A stretch of 64,000 nucleotides of DNA from Hypomyces perniciosus (GCA_008477525.1 SPDT01000010.1:1798001-1862000), one strand, 5' to 3'. Positions 1 through 11,833 are shown, counted from the stretch's first letter. The notes: a model not told the origin generated them from the sequence alone. Translations and numbers: made by a program.

Positions 1-3000
1 CTTTAAACTGCGTATTCTATAAACTTTAACGCTAAACCGAGATTACTATATAACCTGCAGGTATAGTGGAACTAATAATAAGGAAATACAGGCATAAATA
101 ATCCTGAACTAAGTATATATAAGGTCACTGCCTGCCTTTATAATCTATAGTTAATAATAAAAAGGGAAACCCCTATTAAAGCTATTACTATTACTTTTCA
201 GTATATTATTTCTGTAAAATTAAACTGAACTCTAAGATTAGGAAGTATGCCTAAATATAGCAGATATATAGATAGTAGCAGCTATAAACTTTATTACCTT
301 TTATTAATAATTATATATTTATATAATAAAAGTAATTTAAAAAGAGATTAATTAAGCTATTAAAATTAAAGAATTAATACCTATTATTTTATTAATACTT
401 TTAAATAAGTTTTTCTAATAAATATTTACAGGATAAAGAAACTATATTAAAGAAAAAATAGTATTATTTAAAAAAATATATAATTTTATTAATAAATACT
501 ACTCCTTAGTATAACTAAAAAAGATTATAGCTACTAATATTAAGAAATTTATGGCAGGGAAACCTGAGCTTAGTAAGCTGGATATCTTAAAAAAACTGCT
601 ATTTTAGCTATATAACTTATACAACACCTTCCTGTTAAAGACAGCAAATAAGCTTCCCTTATAATAGGCTTAGGACTATAAGATCGAGATACTGCTAGGA
701 AAAGACCTGCTATATTAAAAGAATAGGCTATTTTTACCCGATAAACTGCAGGTAATAAGAAAATAGTTAAATAATAACTTAGTAAAAGGATTTATCCGCG
801 AATCGCAAGTATAATGCACTGCTCCCCTCCTTTTAGCCGCAAAACTAAAAGGCAGTATCTATATTTATTAAGATTATTAAAGGTTAAATAATATTACTAT
901 TAAAAATTAATACTTATTACTATTAATCTAGGAAACCTTTAACGCTTTAAGCTAAGTAAAGGTATATATAAAACTTAATATTATTGCTGCGTTTAATAAC
1001 CTTTATATTACTAAAGGGAATATATAGAAAACAGTATTTATTATAAGGTTTAGCCTTTTCGAGATATTAGTTATGCCTTTTAGCCTTTATAATACACCTA
1101 CTATATTCTAATATTATATTAACTATACTTTTTATAACCTTTTTAACTGCATTTATATAATATACTTTAATAATATCTTTATATATTTATTATATTAAAA
1201 AGAGCATTAAAAATATATATATAGTAGTAGCCTGCTTTTAAGACACTGGCCTTTAAATTAATATTATTAAATATAAGTTTAAGATAATAAAGATAAAATA
1301 CTTTAGCTTAATTATTACTTTAAAGGGACTGGAAATAAATCTTAAGAAAGTTAAGGCTATATTAAACTAGCAATTACTTAAAGGAGTAAAGGACTTATAA
1401 AAGTTCTTTAGCTTTATAAATTTCTATTGCTATTTTATTTAAAGATATTTTAAAATAACTGCACTATTAAATAAGCTTTTAAAAAAGGATTAACTATATA
1501 TTTAAAGAGAGAAATAGCAGGAAGCCTTTAATTTAATTAAATATACCTTTAAATTAACCTTAGTCTTAGCCTTTTTTAACTATAATAAGTAAATAGTCTT
1601 TAAGACTAATGCCTTTAATTAGGTATTAGGCAGTATCCTGTTGCAGTATAATAAAGAGGGTATTCTATGCCTTATTATATTTTTTTCCGCAAAGTATAAT
1701 GCCTAAGAATACAACTATAAGATTTATAATAAAAAACTCTTAGCTATTATTAAAGTAATAGAAGAGTAGCGCCTAGAATTATAAGGCTTATAAGAGTTTA
1801 ATATTATTATAGACTATAAGAACTTTAAATACTTTACTTTAATAAAAGCCTTAAACCAGCAGTAAGTTTAGTAGTTTGAATTCCTTTTTAGCTTTAACTT
1901 CTATATTATTTATTAACCCGGCTTTAAGGCTGTAAAGCTTAATGCTTTAAGTAGAAAAGTAGAAAATAGGCCTGCGAAATTAAACCCCTCTAATAACCGA
2001 ATTAAAAACAGGCAATATACTATCTTCCCGCAAAGTTCTTTTAGCCTTAAAGCTTAAGCGATATTCTAAAAAGAAGTCTTGTTAAATATTAAACTGTCTG
2101 TAAAGGCTGCCTTTATAGCTATAATAATACTAGCGGAAGATAGATTAATTAATAACTTAATTGCAGCGGCGTATAAATAAAAAACTATAGCGAGAGAAAT
2201 AATAACTGCGCTCTAAAACCCTAATATCCGCTAATAGCTAAAATAGCTTTGCAGAGAACTCTAGATTATAATAAATAACTGCTAAGTAATAAATAGCAGA
2301 ATTTACTATTAAGAGTAGATTTTTATTCCCCCTAATAATAAGCTTTGAATATAAATCCTGTTTAGAAACTATTTAAGCGGCCTAGCTGGATACTTAGGCA
2401 GGTTTAAAACTCTAGACTTTATTAGCTGGATATACTAGTGGCTATAGATCTTAAAAGATATTAAAGTATTTATATAAGCCTGTAAACTGTATATTAGAAT
2501 GAAGGCCTTGCAATCTTTACTATAAGGCTTCCTTTAACTATTATTAATCCTGTTCTATATATAATTAAATATCTCTATTAACTATATTATACTGCTGCCT
2601 GAATCCTGCTAATATAATATTACCTATAAGTATTTACTGGTAGTAGTCTATTATTTTATAAAAATATATTATTTTATACCTATGACTTTATTAATAGTAA
2701 AAGAGTTAGTTAATATATTTATTAATAGGATTTACTGCCTTTATAATATATTTAATAATATTATATTAGATTGCAGTATATAGTTTATATTAGAATTCTA
2801 GGAATAACTTTTAAAGTAATTAAGAGTTATATTAAAATAGTTATTAGCCTTTTACTTTAAAACTAATAGCTAGATTAAAAGGATTAATGTAAATATAGAA
2901 TAATACCTGTAAGCTTTTATTAACTTTTACTAAGATAACTAGGCTTATTGGCTTTTATTAGCCGAATTTGCTGTAAATAATATAATATCTAAAACTATTA

Positions 3001-3325
3001 GTATATTGCTATTTTTTGCTAATTATAGTTTTAACCCTCGCTTAAAGATAAAGCCTTTATAGCCCTGCCTACTAAACCTCTCTGCAGTAAGGAAAAAAGA
3101 ATTCTTCCGCGTTAACGCTATTGCTAAGCGATTTAAATGCATTATTATATAGCTGAAAGCCCTTACCGAGGCCTTTAAAAAAAGATATAAAGAAAATGCA
3201 AATGCGCGGAGAGAGGCATTACTAGTTTATATTATTAGGCAGGAAGTCTTTATCGATATACGAAATATAAAGACTAACCGGCTAATAAAGAAGCTAGATA
3301 ATAAATAGGCAGGGCCTTATATAAT

Positions 3326-3905
3326 TGTTAAAAAGGAGGGCTAAAAAGCAAGGATTTCTGTGTAATTGGGTAACCTTCCTATTCTGGCTAGACCCGGAAT
3401 TAGGCCCGACGCTAGGACCAAGTTCCGGAGGAACTTCGGTGTAAGTCAGGAAATTTCTGTTATCCTCAACAATAACAATTAAGCTAGGATCGGCTACCCC
3501 GCCTACCCTAGACTCAATACAATGGGCATAATGGCCATTGTGAAAAATCTGACCAAAATGGTTTCCCGTTTGTATGGCTGTGAGTCGATTTGACCGATTT
3601 TACATATAAATGAATTTTGCGGAAAATAGGAATGGGGCCACAAAGCCAATTCTGCCACCGCACACCTATTATTAGGTCGGAGGACTATTGTAGAAGATAA
3701 AGCTATTGTTTATACAATTACTTCTACACCAGCCGCACATCACTAGATATTCTATAGCTTTCTAGCTATTAGTTCAGTTACAATTCAATTGTTTATCCAT
3801 TGTTAACCCAACTAGACTCTCAGTCGTTTCCTCATTGCTGCATTGTATGCAGCTTCCTAGAAGCCATACATAAATAAGGTTCAGTATAACCTTGTTACTT
3901 CAACA
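3326..3905 (+). repeat. Solo LTR-A copy 1 (580 bp)
   Basis: It starts TGTTAAAAAGGAGGG and ends CTTCAACA, and is flanked on both sides by the 5-bp duplication ATAAT (3,321-3,325 and 3,906-3,910). No internal region is attached, so it is a solo LTR inside the B-1 integrase. RIP damage is moderate. The same family is at 12,834, 25,483, 45,396 and 52,563; the copy at 45,396 identifies it as the LTR of a Copia element. Confidence 0.9.
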
Positions 3906-4109
3906 ATAATAATAAAGGTATACCTATAAGTTTACGCTATTAGCCTGCTAGAAAGTATAAAGATTTTCCCAGTCCTATATAACTCCCTCTTATAACTTAA
4001 AATAGCTACTTTACTGCATTTTAAGTAAAAGATAATTAATAAAGCTAAGTTAAAGAATATTCAAGGCAAAATATTAAAAAGAAAAGATAGTATAGATAAA
4101 ATATAAAAG

Positions 4110-4260
4110 AAATAGGAGTTTAAAGTGCTTTTAGATTATTATAATAATAACAGATTCCACTACTTTATTAAATGGAAATACTATACTGCTATATAATAAT
4201 TAGCTAAAGATTTATAAGGCTAAGAGAGGGTGATATAAGACTTTTATAAGAGAAACCCAG
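4110..4260 (+). other. Chromodomain of B-1 integrase
   Basis: The frame reads EFKVLLDYYNNN, then HYFIKWKYYTAI and DLxGxERVIxDFYKRNPEK. This matches the chromodomain pattern of chromoviruses (EYEVE..., YLVKWKGY, W-P-..L), which is known to steer integration to heterochromatin. A homologous block is seen in the B-2 fragment at 45,240-45,380. Confidence 0.75.
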
Positions 4261-4518
4261 AAAAGCTAAGCCTACTGTAATAGGCACTGAAAGGAATTAT
4301 AAAAAAGGAAAAAAAGGAAATGGCTAAAAAGAAACCAATACCTGCAGAGCGCTAACCGAAGACTATACTGCGCCGAAGCCTATAACTAAACTATACATTA
4401 CTAACACCAAAAACTGTATAATTCGCCCTATTTACCCTTATATTGGAAGTATTAAAATGGATTACCTGGAATTTCGATTTATGCGAGCAATATAGCTATT
4501 CGCGGCCGAATAGCGTGA

Positions 4519-4534
4519 TAAAGAGGGGGGGTAC
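4519..4534 (+). other. Polypurine tract of B-1
   Basis: An AAAGAGGGGGGG run lies a few bases before the LTR start TGTCATAG. This is the plus-strand priming site expected upstream of a 3' LTR and shows that the following LTR is the 3' one. Confidence 0.8.
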
Positions 4535-4706
4535 TGTCATAGCACTGACCGTGACGCGATGTTGACGCCCTGTCACGTGAGCCCTGGTTACGTGACCAGG
4601 CCCCAACGCGTTCCTAGCTATAGCTTTCCGTAAAGCCTCAGGGCTTTCTCGCTCTCCACGGCACAACAACAATATTTGCCCTAACCTGCCTTTCCATGCC
4701 GTAATA
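4535..4706 (+). repeat. 3' LTR of chromovirus B-1 (LTR-B, 172 bp)
   Basis: It begins TGTCATAG, ends GTAATA (GTAACA after a C-to-T change), and directly follows the polypurine tract. An inverted homologue of the same length is at 44,779-44,950. Most of this copy is GC-balanced and nearly free of RIP changes, unlike the pol region just upstream. It contains a short palindrome CCTGGT-TACGTG-ACCAGG. Confidence 0.8.
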
Positions 4707-4791
4707 AATATATTTAATTAATAAAGTTTAAAGTTTTAAATTTACTTAAATATTTAATTAAGCTACTTAAATAGTTTTTAAATAAAATGTA

Positions 4792-5057
4792 TATAATAGA
4801 GCGTGGTATAGCTATATAGAGTATAGAGAGATAGGAAATAAAGCTTAATTCTATAAAAGAGAATATACTATAGTGGCCTTGCTATATATATATATATAGT
4901 TAATATAAAGAAGAAGCTATATATAGGCGCTGTAAGCGCCTATATAGTCTAATATATCGCTTATATAATATATATATTAGCTTATATTTACTTTATAAGT
5001 AAATAAAAGCTCTTTAATGCTAATAGGCAGTAAAACCTTAGCCTATTTAACCTAATA
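4792..5057 (-). repeat. 3' LTR of C-2 (LTR-C, 266 bp)
   Basis: It aligns along its whole length, in reverse, with the much less mutated LTR-C at 50,370-50,635 (also 266 bp). Differences are mostly transitions. The right-hand flank, not the left, carries element sequence, so this is the 3' LTR. The left flank (ATGTA) cannot be matched because the other end of the element is truncated. Confidence 0.75.
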
Positions 5058-5517
5058 TACCCTTTAATTAATAAAGCTATTCCTAGTGCTTTATTAACTG
5101 CTATTCTAGTTTATTTATAGTATTATAACTAACTAGCCGCGCTTTTAAAGCCTTTTTTATTTAATTAAAAACTCTTTTATTATAAATATATATTAATATT
5201 CTATTATAAAAGTAAAAGGAATATAAGCGCTATAGCTATTATTAATTTATAATAATAAAAAGTTAAATAATAAAGCTTTTTAAGTAGGTAAATTAGTTTT
5301 AAATAGTTAAGAATAGGTATATTAACTGCTTTAGCTTTATTCTTTACTTTTCTTTTTTAATTATTAATATTAATAGCAGTATAGCTTTTATTATAAATAT
5401 TATACTTGTAACTAAGTCTTTTTGCACTATATATTTATTAATTAATAGTAAAATTGCAGGAAAAAAATACTTTATTAGTAAACTATAATTATAGTTGCCC
5501 CTTAAAGGTAGCTTATC
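5058..5517 (-). pseudogene. C-2 post-pol region, distal piece
   Basis: Read on the minus strand this continues the frame of 11,263-11,833 across the E-1 insertion. It contains recognisable stretches such as TFKGQL, then KRKVKNKAKAVN, with TAA/TAG where glutamine codons are expected. I do not recognise the product. It lies between the Copia pol end and the 3' LTR, where canonical Copia elements carry little or nothing. Confidence 0.4.
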
Positions 5518-5791
5518 TATTATATGTCAGACCTAATTAAGAAGGACCTTGGCTATACTAAGCCCGGCACTATAATTCCCTATATCTTCCAGACTAGCTA
5601 ATGCAGATATATATATATCAGGCACTGCGTATAAGCCCTAAGCCTACGCGCATATATACTACTGCCCTATAAATCAATATATATATATATAGCTAAATAA
5701 TTTACCTTTCTATTCTCTCGCTCTTTAACTTTAAATAGATAATTCTACAGCGCTTTATTATCAGCTACTATAAAAAGCTACGCCTATTATA
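5518..5791 (+). repeat. 5' LTR of E-1
   Basis: It starts TATTATATG and ends CTATTATA. It is 274 bp against 266 bp for the 3' LTR, the difference lying in expanded TA runs. The following internal sequence is matched in reverse by the sequence left of 24,685 in E-2. Confidence 0.85.
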
Positions 5792-6191
5792 TATTTAAAG
5801 CTTTTTTCTATTAATTTTATTAATTCCCTATATATATTAAAATAATTAACCTTATTAATAATAATAACTTTAGCTTTAGTAAAAAGTAAGTTATTACTTT
5901 AATTAATTAATTAATATAGTTAATTATAAAGTAGATAAACGCTATTATATAAGTGTTTAATATTAAAAGGAATAATATAAAAGAAGTACTGCCTTTTCTA
6001 TAAACTAGTATATTACTTTAAAAGAGGCGGAAACCCCTTTTTAACCTTTTAAAGTTCTTAAAAAAGTAAAGTAAATATATAGTTTAAGTATAGTAGATAT
6101 ATAATAAAATAACTTTTAATAAATATCTTTATATAAACAATAAAAATCTCTAATATTTTATTACTGTTTACTTTAAGACTAAGCTTTAATT

Positions 6192-6271
6192 TGTTAAACC
6201 AAACTGTAAAAGTAAAGACGCCTTCGCTAAAAGCAAGGCATATTTTGCAACTTATTGGCTGTATTTCAACA
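6192..6271 (+). mobile_element. 80-bp element, copy 1 (TGTT...AACA, TSD TAATT)
   Basis: This 80-bp unit begins TGTTAAACC and ends TTTCAACA. It is flanked on both sides by TAATT (6,187-6,191 and 6,272-6,276). It differs at one base from the copy at 26,586-26,665. It carries an internal hairpin (GCCTT-C-GCT against AGC-AAGGC). It shows no RIP damage although the E-1 DNA around it is heavily mutated, so it came in later. TG...CA ends plus a 5-bp duplication are hallmarks of a retroviral-type integrase. I do not recognise the family; the closest idea is an ultra-short solo LTR. Confidence 0.85.
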
Positions 6272-7978
6272 TAATTAATAATAGCTACCTATTATTTTTT
6301 AAATAAGCAAAAAGGTAAATATAACCTTTAAAACTTTATAATATACTTTAATTAAAGCTATAAAGATTAAAGTCTTTAAGTTTATACTAGTAAAAAGCTT
6401 TAAATATAATAGTAAAAAAAAGCTAGTTTTTTATTTTTTTTACTAAAGTTTAAATAAAAGCTTTTTAAAGCTAGCAGGGAAAATTAAATAAATTAAATAA
6501 AAATTATATTCCTTAAAAGAGCTTTCTCTTTAAAGCTATAATACAGCTTAATTATAGTTACCCTTTTATAAAAATATAACTATTAATTAAAGTGAGTTTA
6601 AAATAGTACTAGTAAAATTAAGCGATTAAATTGCAATAAATCTACTATACCTAGAAAGGCTGCCTCTTTTATAATAAATAAAGGTTTAAAGAATATAAAG
6701 GCTAAAGGCAATAAATGGATTAAATATTATACTTGCGACTATAAAAAGGATATATAAATAACTAGTATTAACTATATTAAAAACTAGTAATATAGAAATT
6801 CCCCTTTAAGTAAAGAGGGTTAAATATACTTTTACTGCAATTCCTTTAAGTATTTAATATAGAAATACCTATAGGCTTTTAAAAAGAAAATCTAAAGCTT
6901 ATATTAATAGAATTTATAAAATTAAAGTATAAGCTTAAAAAGAGTAGGAACTTTAAATTATTAAGCTTAATAGTAACTTTAACTTTTTTTAATAAATTAT
7001 TAAAAAATAGCTTTAATATAAAGTTAAATATTAAAGTTAAATAAAGCGGAAATTAATAGATAAAAAGAATTTAAGCAGTAGATAAATAGTAAATTAATAA
7101 TAATATAGGCTAAAATAGAGAATATATAAATCTCTACTTTATTTAATCTTAATTATAATTACTATATTATTATAAAATGCTCCTTTATAAAAGATTTTAC
7201 TTTCTTTAAATTGCAGTTAAAGAATAATAATTAAATAGCTTTTTTAAAAAAAATCTATTAATAGTAACTAGCTTTATAACTCTAATTTACTTAAAGCTTT
7301 ATAGCTATATTTAATACTTATATATATATATAGCTAAAAGTCTAGATTATAACCTATTTTTCAGGAAACTATAAAAAAAAGTAAATAGTATACTTTATAA
7401 TACTGCTAAGCAGTAGATCTTTTATTAAAAAGCAGATATTTAACTGTAATTTTTAGGCGATCTAAAACCTAAAGGTATATAAACTATATAAACTGCTTAA
7501 TTTATATCTGCCTTAACCCTTTAAACAGAATATCATTATATATAATAATCTAGTAAAAAATATACATTTTATCTTTATACTATTATATTAACAGATATTA
7601 AAAAAATACTTTAATTAAAAAAGCTAATAGATTAAAGGGAGACTATTCCTTTTAAACTTTATAATAAATTCCATTTATTATTCTTTATTAAAAATAGTAA
7701 AGCTATTACTATAAAAGCTAAATATTAATTATAAAATCTCTTTAAAGTATAATAAAAACAGTAATAAACTAAAGCTTTTATAAAGCCTTTTATATAATAT
7801 ATTGCAACAAGACTTATTAATATTATATAAAACTCTCTTTAATTTATTTAATAAAGGGTTTATCTGCACTAGCAGTTTAACTATTACTATACCTATACTT
7901 TTTACTTATAAAATAAAAAAGGAGTATATTTCTATATAAACTATTATACTTTTAATACAATTATATAATAACATTATT

Positions 7979-8204
7979 TGTAACGGGTGTAGCCTAACTG
8001 GAAAGCACGCAGTTAGGGCACCTCTGTATTGTCTATCTATAGCTGAAGGAAGGAAGCTCTATACTAGCTATGTATGCGTTATATAGTTGTGCGTATAGGG
8101 TTGTGGCCGAGGTGGTTTCCTAATTAGGTAAGCGGTCTAGTATTGGTCGTATTTCCGGATTCGGCGTAGTCGTGATTCCGGGAGACATGGCCTAGCCTGT
8201 GACA
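7979..8204 (+). repeat. Solo LTR-like element H (226 bp, TSD TTATT)
   Basis: It starts TGTAACGGGTG, ends GCCTGTGACA, and is flanked by TTATT on both sides (7,974-7,978 and 8,205-8,209). It is GC-balanced and not RIP-mutated inside the mutated E-1 pol. It has an 8-bp inverted repeat near its left end (CCTAACTG against CAGTTAGG). Two stretches resemble the tRNA A box (TAGCCTAACTGG and TGGCCGAGGTGG) and one resembles a B box (AGTCGTGATTCC), so a tRNA-derived short element is an alternative. The termini and 5-bp duplication favour a solo LTR. Confidence 0.7.
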
Positions 8205-10980
8205 TTATTACCCTTTACTTGTATTTGTAAAAACGCTAAATAACTTTACTTAAATAAAGTAATTTATTAAATTTAATATAAGAGCCGCTATTAATAAAAT
8301 CTATATTATAGAAAAAGATAAATATAAAATTATATTTTATATATATTATAGATTATATAAATAAAAAATTATATTATTTAGGCTTCTTAGCGCCTTAGCA
8401 ATATTTTAATAGTTTATTAACTATATACTTTACCTTTTTTTAAATAATTTCGCTACTATATATATTAATAATATTTTAATATACTTAAATAGCTTATTTA
8501 AAGATTATATAAAAAAGGTATAATATATACTTTACGCTTTTATAGACGCTGGCTTATACTTTAACCTAATAAAATACTTTTTTACTTAAAAAAAGGTTAA
8601 ATACTTTAGCTTTATTATATAAATAGGAAAAAATATTATTTATAACTTTAAAAAGCAGTAAATAATCTATAAATAAATAGCCTTTATATTAATAATAGGT
8701 ATATAGAGCTTTTTTAAATTCGCTAATTACTACTATATCTTTGTCCCTAGCTTTTTATATATAATATTCCTTTTTACCTGTTTAATAAAAAAAGGGTTTT
8801 TTTTCTAATAAAGAAATAATAAAGAAGCTGCTTTTAAAGAATTAAAGCGGTGCTTTTATAAAGCTTTAATACTTTAAATATAAAACCTAAGTAAAAAAAC
8901 AATTATTAAACATAACTATTCTAGGTATATACTTAAAGGTATATTATTATAAAAGGATCAGTAAGGAAAATATAATACTATTATATATTATTTGTAAAGA
9001 CTAAGCCTAGCTAAATATAATTACTTAATTTATTATAAAGAGATATTAGCTGTTATTTACTGCTTAAAAAAATAAAAGGCTAAGCTATAAAGCTATAGAC
9101 CTTTTACTATAATCTTAAATTATAAGAATCTATAGTATTTTATAATATATTTAAAGCTGTTAAAAAGTAGATTTATTAAGCTAAATTCCTCTCGCAATTT
9201 AATATAAAAATATAGTATTAGCTTAGCAATAAAGCAGGTAGCTTTAATATATTTAATTACTAAAAACAAAATTAGCTAAAAAATAAAAATAATAAATAAA
9301 AGTAAGGCTATTATATATAGCTACTCTTTATAACTTTAAAAGCAATGTATTAGCTAAACGTTATTAATATTTTAATCCCTTAAATATAAATATTTAATAA
9401 TAACTTAAAACTGCAGTAACTTTAAAACTAGTTAATATAAGCCGACTTTAATTACTAAAAGGTATATATGATAGTAAAGTTAAAAGAATACAGTTTCCCT
9501 TTTAACCTTTATTTAAAGGTTTAAATCGCAGAATATATAATTAATAAATAATCCTGTTTTATTTTCTATAACTAAATCTAAATCCTAGTAAAAGCAGATA
9601 AAATAAAGACTATACTATATATACACATTATATAAACCGAGTATAATATAGTAATAGCCAGCTACTTTCATTAAAATAGCACTCTTACAATTATAGCTTA
9701 AAGATTCTATTAGCCTAGCTTTTCTTAGACTATATAGCAGTTTATAAAGAACTGCAGTATTTATAGAAAAGGGTATATTTAAAGGACTTAAAAGCGCAGC
9801 CTTTTTAAACCTTTATTAATCCCTTTATATATATAAAGTAACTTAGCGATAGATTTTATTATTAAGTTTCCTTTAACTAATCACTTTAATATTTAATATT
9901 TATAAATAATAGTAAATTAGTTTATTAAAATAGTTATATTAAAAGCTATCAAAAATATAAAAGTAACAGCCTATATATAGCGCTTCCTTTAATATTACTA
10001 TTAATTTTATAGTATATTTAAATTAATAGTAAATAATAAAAGGTTTAATTAAATAAATAAATTCTAAAAAGCATTTTATTAACTAGCAGGAATAAAATAA
10101 TAATTTAATATTATATATTACCTATAAACTAATAATAGTTTAAAGTAAATAAACTAAAACATTGAAATAAACCTATAAATATATATTAAGTATAATTAAA
10201 AGGATTAAAGAAATTAACTTTTAGCAGTTTAATTGATATTAAATAACTATATAAACTTTATAATTTAATTAAGCCCCCTTTTTTTTAAATACAGCTATTA
10301 TATTAAAGTATTTCTATTATATTATAATTCACATATAAAGTAAAAGACTATAGATCTAAATAAATGTTAAGTAAAGGAACTACTTTAATGCCTAAAAAAT
10401 ATTACTTTTTTTATATAAATTAATTTAATAATAATATAGTAATAATATAAAAATACTGCTAATAAATATAAAAGATTTACTAAAAGGTTTAAAGTTTAAA
10501 ATAAAATATAGCTTTACTTTAATAATTATAAATCCTTATATTTTAATAAAAACTTAAATGCTTTTTATTATAAATATTTAATAGTAAAAGTATTTAACTT
10601 TTATATAATTAAATTAAATATATTTATAAAAATTTATTTATACTTTTATATTAACCTATTATAATAAATAATAAATAACCTTTTATTTAAACAGTAAAAT
10701 AATAACTGTTAACCCCCTTTTATATATTAAAGGCGAAAATAAATAAAAAGTAAAAAAAATCCTTTATATTAAAATAAAGAAATAAAGCTATAACTTTTTC
10801 TATAAAGCATTTATATACTAAAAGGGATATATAAAGCTGACCTAAAAGCCTACTATCTTTTTAAAAGATATAGCTGCTTTAAACGCTTATATAAAGAGAT
10901 ATAGGCCTAGTAAGACTGCAGATAGGCCCTTTAAAGAATATACTCCTATAAAAAGAAAATATAAAAAATAACCAGCTTAA

Positions 10981-10991
10981 TAGGGGGGTAA
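10981..10991 (+). other. Polypurine tract of E-1
   Basis: A TAGGGGGG run precedes the LTR start (TATTACAGG). The same tract, in reverse, borders the E-2 3' LTR at 12,100-12,110. Confidence 0.8.
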
Positions 10992-11257
10992 TATTACAGG
11001 TTACAACTAATTAAGAAAGACTTTGGCTATACCAAGCCTAGCACTACAATTCCCTATATCTTCTAGACTAGCTAATATAGATATATATATATTAGGCACT
11101 GCGTATAAGCCTTAGGCCTACGCGTATATACTACTACCCTATAGATTGATATATATAGCTAGATAGTTCCCTTTTTTATTCTCTTGCTCTTTAGCTTTAA
11201 ATAGACAATTTTACGGCGCCGTATTATCAGCTACTTTAAAAGGCCACGCCCATTACA
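10992..11257 (+). repeat. 3' LTR of E-1 (266 bp)
   Basis: It follows the polypurine tract, ends CCCATTACA, and is followed by the right-hand TTATC duplication. It is less mutated than the 5' LTR (for example CCACGCCCATTACA here against CTACGCCTATTATA at 5,778-5,791). Confidence 0.85.
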
Positions 11258-11262
11258 TTATC

Positions 11263-11833
11263 GCAGCGTTAATCGCTTGGCTAGCTAAATAGCCACGCCT
11301 TTTTCTCCTTTTCCTGCTTTTACCCGGGCCTTAATTACTGCTTTTATTACTGCTCCCGCTTTAGCCGTAGCCTTTATTGCTGCTGCTGCTGCTGCCTTTA
11401 CTACTATACTACTATCCCCTCTTTATAAAGGTTATTTAAAATCGGTAATTGCTGGCAAAACAGACTTCTTTTAATATATTTCTATTAACTACTTTTAATA
11501 GTATATTACTTACTTTAATAGAAATTATTAATATACCCTTTAATAAACTTCTCTTTAATTTAATTGCATTATTCCATTTAATTATATACTTAATAGTTAT
11601 TTAATCCTTATATTAATTGTATATTAGCTCTTTTAAGTTATTAATAAAAATAATAATAAAGTAAATACTTTATTTTTTATTTATATATTTATAAATTTAT
11701 ATAATTAAATACTAATTTAATATAAAAAAGTATTGCGCTTTTAATTTAATTTAGTACAAAAGGAGGATTTAGTTTATATTAAAAGAAATAACTACTTTAA
11801 GCAGTAATAATAATAATGCCTTTTATATATAAG
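11263..11833 (-). pseudogene. C-2 post-pol region with Lys/Ala-rich ORF
   Basis: This host sequence lies between the two E copies. On the minus strand the stretch at about 11,290-11,420 reads VVKAAAAAAIKATAKAG, then VIKARVKAGKGEKGVAI, a lysine/alanine-rich tail resembling linker-histone C-termini in composition. The preceding part (11,420-11,833) reads in the same strand with RIP-type stops. The Ala/Lys part is clearly less mutated than its surroundings because GCA/GCG/AAA codons offer few C-A targets on the mutated strand. It lies after the Copia RNase H, so it is an additional ORF or domain of element C. Function unknown. Confidence 0.45.

Larger units (their letters stand above)
1..4518 (+). 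pseudogene. Chromovirus B-1 pol relic (Ty3/Gypsy), 5' part outside window
   Basis: This is the remains of a Ty3/Gypsy polyprotein read left to right. At about 1,010-1,250 a reverse transcriptase stretch can be followed, with the catalytic YLDD decayed to YFNN. At 1,690-1,960 there is an RNase H block (EYNYKIYNKKLLAII, then DYKNFKYF). Integrase follows at about 2,300-3,325; its C-terminal part reads LLLAEFAVNN and FFANYSFNPRL, typical of fungal chromovirus integrases, then GPYIIVKKE. The frame is cut by a solo LTR at 3,326 and resumes at 3,911. A chromodomain lies at about 4,110-4,260 (FIKWKYYTAI, then DFYKRNPEK). Many in-frame TAG/TAA codons stand where CAG/CAA is expected, so the gene is dead by RIP. 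Confidence 0.85.
5792..10980 (+). pseudogene. E-1 gag-pol relic with C-terminal chromodomain
   Basis: This is the Gypsy polyprotein region. RNase H is visible at 9,020-9,245 (NLIYYKEILAVIYCLKK, then LNYKNLxYFIIY). Integrase follows at about 9,640-10,300 (AIDFIIKFPLTNHFN, the start of the catalytic core). A chromodomain is at 10,735-10,900 (KVKKILYIKIKK, then FLKDIAALNAYIKRY). The gag part (from about 5.8 kb) is AT-rich and not individually recognisable. In-frame stops are at positions expected for RIP of Gln and Trp codons. It is interrupted by the 80-bp element at 6,192 and element H at 7,979. Confidence 0.75.
5518..11257 (+). mobile_element. Chromovirus E-1, full length, nested in C-2
   Basis: It has 5' LTR 5,518-5,791, 3' LTR 10,992-11,257 and a polypurine tract just before the 3' LTR. 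The target duplication is exact: TTATC at 5,513-5,517 and 11,258-11,262. After subtracting the 80-bp element and solo element H with their duplications, the length is about 5.42 kb, the same as E-2. Pol landmarks on the plus strand: RNase H at 9,020-9,245, integrase at about 9,640-10,300, chromodomain at 10,735-10,900. All frames are broken by RIP-type stops. Confidence 0.9.

Noticed and set aside
3326..3905. LTR-A copies as a DNA-transposon family (MITE)
   Set aside because: They have 5-bp duplications, TGTT...AACA ends and, at 45,396, an adjoining tRNA primer site and Copia pol, so they are LTRs.
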